Source: Cannabis sativa | Lineage: Eukaryota > Streptophyta > Magnoliopsida > Rosales > Cannabaceae | Length of the DNA: 64,000 bases | Direction: 5' to 3' | Assembly: GCF_029168945.1 (NCBI RefSeq) | Contig: NC_083603.1 | Span: 32,647,396-32,711,395 of the forward strand | Part shown: in pieces, positions 1 to 10,339 of the stretch | Layout: every line of letters starts with the position of its first letter | Numbering within the stretch: the first letter of the stretch is position 1 | The notes under the pieces: generated by a model | Database searches by the model: none | The model's input: only the letters and a program-made list of their open reading frames with translations | Told to the model about the DNA's origin: nothing | Position numbers and translations under genes: made by a program

Positions 1-1621
1 TTCAACGAAGAATTAATAAGTAGGAATTTACTTAGTAAATTCGGTCCACTTATTGGAAGCTCAGCATATAGATCCATGGTCCCTATTCTAGTTGAGAATA
101 TACTGCTTGTAAGACTCAATAATTGATTTGTGATTAATCAATTATAATTCTAAAGTTAGACTATGTCTAATTTGTGAATTTTCACTAAGCAAGGGCGAAA
201 TTGTAAAGAAAAGAGATTCTAGGTTTATTTATTTATTAATAGACTTTATATGTCTAATTAATAATTAAATTAAATGACAATATTATTTAATAATCTATTT
301 TAGTTATTAAATAATTAGTTTTGGCATTTAAAAGGTTAGAATTGGAAAATTGGCGTTTTTGAGAAAATAGAAATAAAATTTGTGAAAACTGCAAAACCAA
401 GTGGGGCCCATTACACACACCATGGCCGACCACTTAAAGTGGATTTTCAAATTGATATTTTCATTATTTTAAATGCCAAATAATTCCTAACCTAAACCTA
501 GTAGTTGCCTATTAATAGAAAGTGATTGCTCAGTCAAATTACACTACTTTTCAGAAAATCAATTTTTCAGAAAACTGAGCCTTCCCTTTTCTCTCTATAG
601 CCGAAATCATTCTCTCTCTTTTCCTCTTCATAAATTTCGAACCTTAGTGATAGAGTAAGTGCCCACACACAGCAAGTGGTAACTCAATCATAGATTGGAA
701 GATTGTGAAGGATCACTTATTGGAAGCTCAACATATAGATCCATGGTCCCCATTCTAGTTGAGAACATACTGCTTGTAAGACTCAATAATTGATTTGTGA
801 TTAATCAATTATAATTCTAAAGTTAGACTATGTCTAATTTGTGAATTTTCACTAAGCAGGGGCGAAATTGTAAAGAAAAGAGATTCTAGGTTTATTTATT
901 TATTAATGGACTTTATATGTCTAATTAATAATTAAATTAAATGACAATATTATTTAATAGTCTATTTTGGTTATTAAATAATTAGTTTTGGCATTTAAAT
1001 GGTTAGAATTGGAAAATTGGCGTTTTTGAGAAAATAGAAATAAAATTTGTGAAAACTGCAAAACCAAGTGGGGCCCATTACACACACCATGGCCGGCCAC
1101 TTATATAGGTTTTTCAAATTGATATTTTCATTATTTTAATGCCAAATAATTTCTAACCTAAACTTAGTAGTTGCCTATAAATTGAAAGTGATGGCTCAGT
1201 CAAAATCATAACTTTGAATAACCTTTTCTGTCTAAAAATTTTCTCCTCAGAAAAACTGAGCCTTCCCTTTCTCTTCTTTGGCCGAAATCATTCTCTCTCT
1301 TTTCTTCTTCTAAACTTCGAACTTTAGTGATAGAGTAAGTGCCTACACACAGCAAGTGGTAACTCAATCATAGATTGGAAGACTGTGAAGGATCACACAC
1401 AAAGAGAAGGACATTCGGGCTTAGATCTTGATAATACTCTGTGACAGAAAGGATACAAGGGTTAGAGATCTGAGTGGAAGGAGACATTATTCCGCTGCAA
1501 TCAATGTAAGGTTTTCTTAACTTTATATGTGTTTATTTATCGTTTTAAAAAGTTCATATTTACGGTGTTAAACAACATACTTGTGAGTAGATCTAAGATC
1601 CTGGTAAAATAAATTCCAACA
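1..1621 (+). mobile_element. Copia element A, 5' LTR (left end outside window)
   Basis: This is the 3' portion of a long terminal repeat. It matches the complete 3' LTR at 7939-9824 almost base for base from about 8870 onward, and it ends in the same AAATTCCAACA just before a primer binding site. The start of the LTR lies left of the window. The copy is unusual because it contains a tandem internal duplication (47-713 and 714-1393) that the 3' LTR lacks. A TATA-like CCTATAAATTG sits near 1174. The LTR length (about 1.9 kb) and the gag-PR-IN order seen in relative D fit a Ty1/copia element. The Angela-type lineage is my best guess but is not proven. Confidence 0.9.
47..1393 (+). repeat. Tandem duplication inside the 5' LTR of element A
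   Basis: Unit 1 (47-713) and unit 2 (714-1393) both start at CACTTATTGGAAGC and both end at GTGAAGGAT. The offset at the start is 667 bp. The two units differ at scattered sites, for example GAATATACTGC versus GAACATACTGC. Unit 2 is closer to the 3' LTR. The junction falls in a shared TCAC, so a microhomology-mediated or template-switch origin is likely. Confidence 0.9.
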
Positions 1622-1623
1622 AC

Positions 1624-1640
1624 TGGCCTCAGAGCCATGG
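1624..1640 (+). other. Primer binding site of element A (initiator tRNA-Met type, degenerate)
   Basis: TGGCCTCAGAGCCATGG begins two bases after the LTR. It matches the usual plant TGGTATCAGAGCC site except for two bases (CC in place of TA). The element B site at 49265-49281 keeps TGGTATCAGAACC. Confidence 0.8.
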
Positions 1641-1907
1641 TAATTGATTTGCTTGCAAGAAATTTAGACTTTAAAAACGATTGTTTTTTTTTTTTGGATG
1701 GTTTCATGTTGTATTGAGTGTTATATGATGATTGATTGATGTTTGTGAATTTTCATGAAAAATAATTGAAATTTTGTTTCTGGAATTATTTTTATTGGAT
1801 AGTATGGAAAAAATTAAGCAAGTTACTTTTTTATAGAACTTAATTTCGATTTAATTTGAATTAGTTATGATTTTTTGAAGATTCAAAAAAAATTAGGGGT
1901 GATGCAC

Positions 1908-2095
1908 TTACATACGCGCGCGGACGAGGGTGACACCTCAGACAGCACGCGTTCAGACACGGCTCGACCGAGCTGCTTGTCTGAACCTTCCCAATCCGCG
2001 CGCGGAGACCCTGCAAATCCCCCCTTGCGCCGAGTTTTCTCGGCAGGAAACCTCAAGACGCGCGCGCGGACAGTATGCTGAGCATACTGTCTTTA
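1908..2095 (+). other. GC island with terminal hairpin in leader of A
   Basis: A sharply bounded GC-rich stretch lies inside AT-rich leader, with several CGCGCG runs. It ends in a perfect 10-bp hairpin at 2069-2091 (GACAGTATGC, loop TGA, GCATACTGTC). Element D has a GC island in the same place (55200-55385), also ending in a hairpin but with different sequence. Short open frames across it look like by-products of base composition. Confidence 0.6.
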
Positions 2096-3168
2096 CAGCT
2101 CGCATTTTTTTCGTTTTTCTTCGATTTTTCATGCTTTTTCATGGATTTAACTTCCGATTTTTTGTGTAGTTTTGTATTTAGACATTTATTATTCCTATTT
2201 CAATTCTAATTATCATAATTAAAATAATTATTTTTTTAATTTAATTCATGATATTAGTGTAATTTGAATTTGAAAATAGTAAATATCTATCTTTTTTGCT
2301 TAATTATCTATCTTATTTTTAAATTTGATTATATCTTATCTTATTTTTAAATTTAAGGTCAGATATTAAATTTTTTAAATTAAATATTTTTTAAATAATT
2401 TGACCTTATTTAAATTTAAAATAAGATAACTATAATCATGATATTTTAAATAGATGTAAGATATTTTGCTAACTTTTTAATTTTGTTATTTATTTATTTA
2501 AATTAAATCATAAAATCTGAAAAAGATATTTATTCATCTTTTTTAATTTTTTATTTAATTTTTATTTATAAAATAACATTAAATTTTTAAAAGTAGTTAG
2601 TAAATTTTGAAATGATATTTAGGTTAGTTGAAACCTAATTTTTTCAAAATTGTAGGTTTAATTTTAAATATTTTTTATTAATAATTTCGAAATTAAATAT
2701 AAATATTTTTATTTAAATTTTTGGAAAATTAAATTTTTTTTATTATTTTATAATTTTTCGAAATTTATTTATTTAAAATTAAATAAATCCTACATCCAAC
2801 TATCCAGCTAACCTTGTTGCAGGAGTATGTGGTTTTAGCTTGTTTGTAAGTTTTTAAAACCTATTATTGCTTGATTGCAAATAGCCATGGTTAACTTGTT
2901 GACAGATCTAATGATCTGATTTTAACTCATGGCTCCCTTGGTCAAGTAAATAATTTGTAACAGATATATTTACAATCTTCTTTCATCTGTGTATGACCTA
3001 GCAACATGATAGGATCCATCCAAATGTGTGCCTGAGTGAGCCTATATGTTTATTTTATTATATAGCTGCATATAGGTTGTTGCTAAATAAAATGTCATAC
3101 CATGATAGATTTTATTTAGGTCCATTTAGTTTTTGGACCTATTCAATTAATAACAGTTATTTATTTTA

Positions 3169-3288
3169 AGGTTAAATTCCTCTCTTTTGGGCCTTGTGTG
3201 AGAGTTGGGAGCCATAGAAGTGGGTACGACATACTGAACCCAGCACCCCCTCACATGAACTACCCCAATTGTGAAGGCCCATTTGCCT
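3169..3288 (+). other. Conserved leader block, copy A
   Basis: A block of about 120 bp runs from AAGGTTAAATTCCTCTC through GGGTACGACATACTGAACCC to GAAGGCCCATTTGCC. It recurs nearly unchanged on the minus strand in B (19237-19360) and on the plus strand in D (56853-56960), while flanking AT-rich DNA has diverged. No coding frame is shared. Role unknown. Confidence 0.7.
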
Positions 3289-4814
3289 GATTTGAATAAC
3301 TGTGCTAGGTTAATTAAATTAGTTTAACCTAATAAAATTGAATTAGCAACATAATTAACTTTTAAAATATATGAAATTTATTTTCATTTTAATATTTTAA
3401 TGTTAGTTTAAGAAAAGCACTTTTAGTTTTAGATATTATTTCTAGACAAATTATTTGTATTTTTCTTGTATTTAATTAAATAAAAAATTTTAACTAACTA
3501 GATTCTTTCTGGAGCTTATTTAATTAAATATTCCTATTTAAGTTATAAATTAGTTATGCCAACTGATTTTTCACATCTAACTTAAATTTGAATATTTTAT
3601 TTAAATTTAAAATTAAGTTGAGGAATTCTAGACATTGGTTATTAAAGATTGTTAAGATATTTTTTAAGTTAGTTTTAAACTTAAAATGGAATATTTTTCA
3701 AATTAAGTGGTTATCACTTAATTTTTGATATTTAATTAAATCTAAATTTGAAAATATTTAAGTTCTAGATTTTTTCTATACAACTTAAATTAGATATTTT
3801 TCAAATTTTTTGTTGAAAAGATACTTAGTCAAATAAGATATTTTCTAGAGAGTTATTTCTAGACTACTTATTATTTCTAATATTCAATAGGAAAATATTA
3901 TACATTGTGAAATTAATTATTTAAATAATTAATTTTGGTATAATTTTATTTAAGTATATTTTTTCCTAGTATTAAACTAGAAATTAATAATTAAGCTTTC
4001 TCTACACTTAATTATTTATTTTTTGAATTTAATACATTTAATTAAATTGAAAAATTAAATATCTAAGTTGATTTTCATCATGATACTTAAATATTTATTT
4101 TTCATGATACTTAATTAAATAGAAAATTATTTTTAGGTTGAAATTTAATTTTTCAACTTAAATTTAAATAATTTTCAAAATATATTTTTTTTTATTTTAT
4201 TAATCAATTTCAAAATTGCATTTTAATTATGCAAGATGATTTTGAATTTATCTTGAAAATAGATTAAGTTGTAAATTAATTATTTATTTTAATTAATTCT
4301 TGGACCAACTTATATCAATGATTGTTCCATTTATTGATTAATTTAAATGAATTTAAATATATTATTAGAAATTGTATTATTAGTCAAAAGAAAATCTAGA
4401 TAGGTGATATTTTTGCTTGAAGTATTTTTTCTAAGTATTTATTATTTAAGTATTTTCGAAAATTTGTATAGTTTTATACTTTATTTTTCGAATACAATAA
4501 ATATATTCTTATGAGAATTTATTCTAAGTTGCTAATTAATTTAAATTAATACAACTTAAATTAATTTTCTTAATATTTATATTTAAAATTACTACTAAGA
4601 TGAAAATAATTCACTTTATTTCAATCACCATCTAAGTATAATTTTATAAATATTAAATTAAATTCTAATTTAGAATTTTAATTCTAAGTTCGAATTTAAT
4701 GAATATATTTTATTAAAATAATAAAGAAAATACATTTTAAAGAATGAGCTTTATTATTATTAAGATATTCGATCTCCATTGTTGGTTTTACATCGCGTTT
4801 GTTTTAGTGAGTAA

Positions 4815-4926
4815 TCCTCCCTAATGGAGGAACGTTCATTAGCAATTTCGCACCGTTTAATCTCGAAAGATAAGTAGTTTGTTAGTGTTTTATATGGTAT
4901 GGATCACCCTAATGGTGGCGACCATA
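4815..4926 (+). other. Two CTAAT-loop hairpins in leader of A
   Basis: Hairpin 1 (4815-4831) is TCCTCC, loop CTAAT, GGAGGA. Hairpin 2 has core CACC, loop CTAAT, GGTG (4905-4917), with an outer stem TATGGT (4893-4898) pairing ACCATA (4921-4926). In D the same positions read TCATCC/GGATGA and outer TAGTA/TACTA, so base pairing is kept although the sequence changes. Confidence 0.6.
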
Positions 4927-4980
4927 TTTGACTTGTAAATTATGAAACAATGGTAGAAGCTCATAAGATAGAATAGCCTT

Positions 4981-5117
4981 GACTCTCGCCTAAACGGGAC
5001 AACGCTGGATTCCAATCTTGATCGAATAAAAGGTTGCTAGAATGTTAAACATTTTAGATGAGCTGACAACTCTATTCAATGGATGGTAGCTTTGACTCTC
5101 GCCTAAACGGGACACTG
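4981..5117 (+). repeat. Twin CTCTCGCCTAAACGGGAC boxes before gag, copy A
   Basis: The same box occurs at 4981-5004 and 5094-5117, 113 bp apart, with unrelated sequence between. The pair is present in D (57944-57966 and 58057-58078) and, on the minus strand, in C (12214-12233, 12319-12339) and B (about 17268-17288, 17380-17398). Conservation of both the boxes and their spacing suggests a cis-acting role in the retrotransposon RNA. Confidence 0.7.
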
Positions 5118-5287
5118 ATATCAGTTTGTTGAAAAACCTTGGAAATTATTTAGGATTGTATTTTTTTTGTATTTTTTCTTATCATTCCTGCATGCTATGT
5201 ACTTATAATTTCTGAATTGATTTTGTGTAAAACCATTATTGATTTCTATTTATTGATTTCTATTATTTTGTAGTATCCTGTATAACC

Positions 5288-6230
5288 ATGATGAATTCCA
5301 TGTTATCACTGTTGACTGAAAATAAGCTAAATGGATCTAACTTTCCAAAATGGAATGAGAACATTAATATTGCTCTCATAGGAGAAAGTGCCTTGTTTGT
5401 GTTAACTGAGCCGTCTCCTGAAGTGCCGGGGGATAATGCATCCAAAGCTGTGAAAGAAAAGTATGAGCGTTGGCAGAAAGCAAATGACAAAGCTCTATAC
5501 TTTATGCTCTCTAGCATGGTTGACACCCTTAAAACTCGGTTTTCTAAAACCGAAAAGGCTGCTGAAGTAATGACGAAGTTAACTGAGCTATTCGGTAGGG
5601 CATCTCTTTAGTCTCGCTTTGACGCGACTAAGAAGTACATCAATGCACGGATGGAACCCCATCAAAACGTGCGTGATCATGTTCTCCTTATGGCAAGTTA
5701 TTTCCAAGAAGCCCAGGATCATAGTGCTGAAATGGATCATACTACTCAAGTAAGCCTTATCTTGAATAGTCTGACTCCAACATTTCTGCCCTACACATCA
5801 AATTATGTCATGAATAAGAAGGACATAGACTTTCATGAGTTAGTCAATGACCTTCAAACTTATGAAAATTTGATTGGAGGACCCAAGAAGAAAGGGAGTA
5901 AGCCTCAAAATTCTGGGAATGGTAATGGGACAATCAAACCTGAAGCAAATGTTGCCTCTGCTTCTAAACCCAAATCGAAGAAGAAGTGGAAAAACACCAA
6001 GAAGCGTGCAAAAGCCATGAAAAACAAAAAGGCTGCTGCTTCTGGTGAAACACTCAAAGGAAAGTGTTTCTACTGCAATGAGAAAGGTCATTAGAAACCC
6101 CAATGTCCTAAACTTCTTGCAAAGAAACAAGGTATTTCTTTCTATAAACTTTAAGAGTTTTAGTGAATTCTTATCCAATTGGATTTATGATTCTGGACTA
6201 ACTTTGTTTATTTGTTTCTTCTTCTTATAG
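5288..6230 (+). pseudogene. Ty1/copia gag with protease remnant, element A (broken)
   Basis: Copia-type Gag would form the virus-like particle. The frame opens at ATG 5288 (MMNSMLSLLTENKLNG...). It is interrupted by TAG at 5609-5611, continues in the same frame through 5651-6091 as a retrotransposon gag domain and a lysine-rich stretch, then reaches the zinc knuckle CFYCNEKGH. That knuckle is cut by a second TAG at 6092-6094. Beyond it, in another frame near 6176-6215, WIYDSG resembles the copia protease active site (WIVDSG in element D), so a protease remnant follows. No integrase or RT of useful length follows, so A could not move on its own proteins. Confidence 0.85.
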
Positions 6231-7927
6231 GCCAAGCTACTTGAACTCAGATGAGTTGGATCGGAAAGCTGGACCAAGGGTGAAGTTCGTCCAAGATGAA
6301 GATAAAGCTCAATTATCTATTTTTGAATTAATTGTTTTAGTTTAAAGACAATTTGGATTTCGAATTTTAGTTAGGGATTTTTATCCCTGTTTTTCTCATA
6401 TTGTTGCAATACATTTTTTTTTATTATTAATAAAGTTTATTTTATTTTCTTTTCAAACCAATTGCAATTTATGAGATTGAGCTTCATTTACTTTATCTTA
6501 AATACAATTACCACATTATATTTATATGTTTGTATGTGTAAGTGTTTTTATTATTGATGCAAATTCTATAATATTTACAACTCTTCATAGAGTTATATTA
6601 AATAAACACTAGAAATTATTTCTATGTTTATTAATAATTGTTAATTCTAATACAATTATTAAGAATTTGTTTAATAAAAGGATCTTTTGATCTGATAGGG
6701 GTGGAGAAAAGTTAAGAAAACTATGCAGTTCAACGATCTTTTATATCTAATGAACTCTGGATAGTATTCAACTCCACATAAACTCTATAACACTTAGAGA
6801 ATCATGATCTTTACAACCTTTAGGGGTGGATCATAATCTCTATATACTTAGGGGTGGAGTTTATCCACAATACCCATTGTAACACATATTTTCTTTAAAC
6901 ATGGAAGTAATATAATGACTTAGCTATTGTCAATATAAATTCTTGATCTTGATTGTATGTTCCAATTTAGTTTTACTGTTGTAGTAAAAGTTTGATACCC
7001 ATAAAATTTCTTTGATAATGTTTCACACTACCTTAATTGAGTGGGAGAATTTTAAAATTCTGTACCCATCTTCATTAGGTTGACACTTGTGATAGGAACT
7101 TAAGAACACTACTGAAAAGCAAATCTAACCATTCATGTGGATAGATATAACTTATCAAAATTATGAGAATAAGATAAAAGAACTCTAGTTCAGTCTATTC
7201 GAATGACTTGAACCAAGCATTCTTAATCATCATAAAATTGTATGGTATCTTAATTTTGATTACTTAATCTCTAGTAAGTATTTTTCACTTCAAATACTAG
7301 TCTGCTATGTTGATCACTTAGTCTTAACTTAAAGTTTCAGACTAATACAAAAGTCACAACTAGATAACTCTTCAAACAATAAAGAGGTTATATGCATTAT
7401 TTAACCAGACATCTGCTATTGAGTGGGAGCTATCTGAGATGTAATCAAATATGGAACATTAGAAGATATTCAAGAAAGATTTATGAAAGTGATCTATATG
7501 TTAGATATTAAGGAACTGTATATCAGTTATCCTTGTATCTTCACCAACCCATTCGAAATTATGAGATAGTGGTTACTTTGGGGTGGAGGAGTTATTCTAT
7601 AATAAATCAAGCTCTACCAGAGAAGACTTATAACTTTGTAAATTCAAAATTACCAGAAAGTTATATTACTGAAGAAAAGTCTATGCTGTATTATCTCAAT
7701 TCCATATTTTAAAATATGAGAGATATGTCTTCTGTTTATTCAGATGTACTTTAAAACAGTAAGGATTTCAGTATCCCTTGATAAGTAAAGCATATAGTAA
7801 AGGATGTTTCATAAATGTATTTATGAACTAGTTTCCAGAAGTTTCGGTGGATTCAAATATACTACAGTTGATCTAAAGATCAAGACATCAGATTGATCTA
7901 TTTGCACACTTTGTTTTATGTTAGTGC
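6231..7927 (+). other. Degenerate pol-derived internal region of element A
   Basis: There is no open frame of note. A short stretch at 6690-6745 (GATAGGGGTGGAGA, then GCAGTTCAACGATC) matches the integrase DRGGE segment of D at 59617-59665. The equivalent decayed segment is found on the minus strand in B (about 16140-16190) and C (about 10930-10985). Most of integrase, RT and RNase H has therefore been lost or has decayed beyond recognition. Confidence 0.65.
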
Positions 7928-7938
7928 AAGTGGGAGTT
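7928..7938 (+). other. Polypurine tract of element A
   Basis: AAGTGGGAGTT immediately precedes the 3' LTR start TGTTGGG. The complement of the same tract flanks the 3' LTR of B at 14533-14543. It would prime plus-strand DNA synthesis. Confidence 0.85.
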
Positions 7939-9824
7939 TGTTGGGTTTTATGCCCTAAATAAAACTCTTTACAATCTGTTTAGTTATCAATATAAGAAAT
8001 TTGAAGTGATTTATGTTTGCATGAATTTTACATGCTAATGGTTTAATATGTTTATTGCATTTACACACAAAATCAGTTAAATCCAAATCATATGTTTATT
8101 CACAATTACAGTATCGTCAACACAGTGGAATGTGATTGTGATCATATGAATCAAAAGACTAAGTCACTGTTTCATCAGTGTTTTGGATTTACACTAATGT
8201 GATAATCAGCGATGATGTGTACTTACACTTGGAGTAAGTGTTATGTTATTTCCAGGACATTAGTAAAGTATACTAGTTTCGAATGTATGGAGTATACATT
8301 GGACTGGACGGATATTGCAACTTAGTTAAGATATTACAAACTTACCGTTATATCTTTCCAAGTCAATATCAGTAGTTGATCTTAAGATTAAAAGAATCTA
8401 AATCCTTATATGCTTAGGCTCAACTCAGGAGTACTATTTATGTTCTTTGATTTATTAGTTAAGCCTACTTTCGGGTCAGGGTGATACGTATATTTTGGGA
8501 ACATGATAGTATGATTGAGTGGGAGTGCTGAACATAAATATGGAATCTATAACTTCTACTGGTGTAGAGAAGTTAAGTGATGATTCCCTTCGAGCTTAGC
8601 AAATAGAAGTAAATGGATGAGCTCTTGTTTAAGTGACTAATTCTTAGATCACTAAACATCATTTACAGGTAGCTAAGTGTTTTAAGGGGCAAAATACATT
8701 GATGGGTGAGAACGGTAAAATTATCCCATCTCGATGTAAATCATCTATATAGAGGATCTTTAATCACAATAAGCTTATAACAATGGTTAAATGAGATAGC
8801 ATATCTATACGTGGAACATATAATATGCTCTATATAAGTCTGAGAGTGCAATTTTAAGTTCTAAGAGTGGATTCAACGAAGAATTAATAAGTAGGAATTT
8901 ACTTAGTAAATTCGGTTCACTTATTGGAAGCTCAACATATAGATCCATGGTCCCCATTCTAGTTGAGAACATACTGCTTGTAAGACTCAATAATTGATTT
9001 GTGATTAATCAATTATAATTCTAAAGTTAGACTATGTCTAATTTGTGAATTTTCACTAAGCAGGGGCGAAATTGTAAAGAAAAGAGATTCTAGGTTTATT
9101 TATTTATTAATAGACTTTATATGTCTAATTAATAATTAAATTAAATGACAATATTATTTAATAGTCTATTTTGGTTATTAAATAATTAGTTTTGGCATTT
9201 AAATGGTTAGAATTGGAAAATTGGCGTTTTTGAGAAAATAGAAATAAAATTTGTGAAAACTGCAAAACCAAGTAGGGCCCATTACACACACCATGGCCGA
9301 CCACTTATATAGGTTTTTCAAATTGATATTTTCATTATTTTAATGCCAAATAATTCCTAACCTAAACCTAGTAGTTGCCTATGAATAAAAAGTGATGGCT
9401 GAGTCAAAATCTTAACTTTGAATAACCTTTTCTGTCACAAAATTTTCTCTTCAGAAAAACTGAGCCTTCCCTTTCTCTTCTTTGGCCGAAATCATTCTCT
9501 CTCTTTTCTTCTTCTAAATTTCGAACCTTAGTGATAGAGTAAGTGCCCACACACAGCAAGTGGTAACTTAATCATAGATTGGAAGACTGTGAAGGATGAC
9601 ACACAAAGAGAAGGTCATTCGGGCTCAGATCTTGATAATACTCTGCGACAGAAAGGATACAAGGGTTAGAGATCTGAGTGGAAGGAGACATTATTCCGCT
9701 GCAATCAATGTATGGTTTTCTTAACTTTATATGTGTTTATTATCGTTTTAGAAAGTTCATATTTAAGGTGTTAAACAACATACTTGTGAGTTGATCTAAG
9801 ATCCTGGTAAAATAAATTCCAACA
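7939..9824 (+). mobile_element. Copia element A, 3' LTR (complete)
   Basis: The LTR is 1886 bp, from TGTTGGGTTTTATGCCC to AAATTCCAACA. It matches the partial 5' LTR at 1-1621 closely but without that copy's internal duplication. The 5 bp after it (GTTTT, 9825-9829) should be one target-site copy; the other is outside the window. It is inserted in a related LTR (P), whose sequence resumes at 9825. Confidence 0.93.
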
Positions 9825-10339
9825 GTTTTATCATTTATTTTTTCATTATTTTAATGCCAAATAATTCTAACTTAAACCTAGGTGGTTACCTATAAATAGA
9901 TAGTGATGGCTCTCATTCACACTTAATTCTGTCAGATGAAATTTGAGCCTCCTATTCTTTTCTCTATAGGCTGAACCACTTCTCTCTTCTTTTCTTTTCT
10001 ATATTTCGAAATCCTTGAGTGAATGAGTGAGTGCCCACATACATCAAGTGGTATCTCAATCATAGTGTGTAAGACTGTGGAAAATCAATCAACAAGAAGG
10101 AGATTCAGCATCAAAGGAAGGAGAGAAAGAGATCCAGGTTCAGATCTTGGTGATGCTCTGCTACAGAAAGAAATCAAGGGCTAGAGATCTGAACGGAAGG
10201 AGTCATTATATTCCGCTGCACCCAATGTAAGGTTTCCTAAACTTTATATGTGTTTATTTCATTGTTTTAGAATTCATATTAGGATGTTAATGAAACATAC
10301 TTGTTAGTAAATCTAGATCCTGGTAAAATATATCCAACA
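9825..10339 (+). mobile_element. Copia LTR fragment P (3' part)
   Basis: This is the promoter-to-U5 part of a related copia LTR, ending TATATCCAACA. It has a clean TATA box (TATAAATAG, 9891-9899). Its 5' part must lie left of element A, outside the window. At 10339 it meets minus-strand element C internal DNA in mid-sequence, so P (solo LTR or LTR of a full element) inserted into C. AAACT (10340-10344) is the expected target-site copy. Confidence 0.85.

Larger units (their letters stand above)
1641..5287 (+). other. Long untranslated leader of element A
   Basis: About 3.6 kb lies between the primer binding site and gag, far longer than the usual few hundred bases. Most of it is AT-rich with no meaningful reading frame. 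It contains islands that are conserved in elements B, C or D: a GC island (1908-2095), a block at 3169-3288, two hairpins (4815-4831, 4893-4926) and twin boxes (4981-5004, 5094-5117). Confidence 0.75.

Noticed and set aside
1875..2169. Two overlapping open frames of 68 and 79 codons in the GC island of A
   Set aside because: GC-rich DNA lacks stop codons by composition. No known domain, and the matching frame in D (55215-55427) has an unrelated sequence.
4981..5117. CRISPR-like array because of repeated boxes
   Set aside because: Only two boxes per element with conserved rather than variable spacing sequence, within a plant retrotransposon leader.
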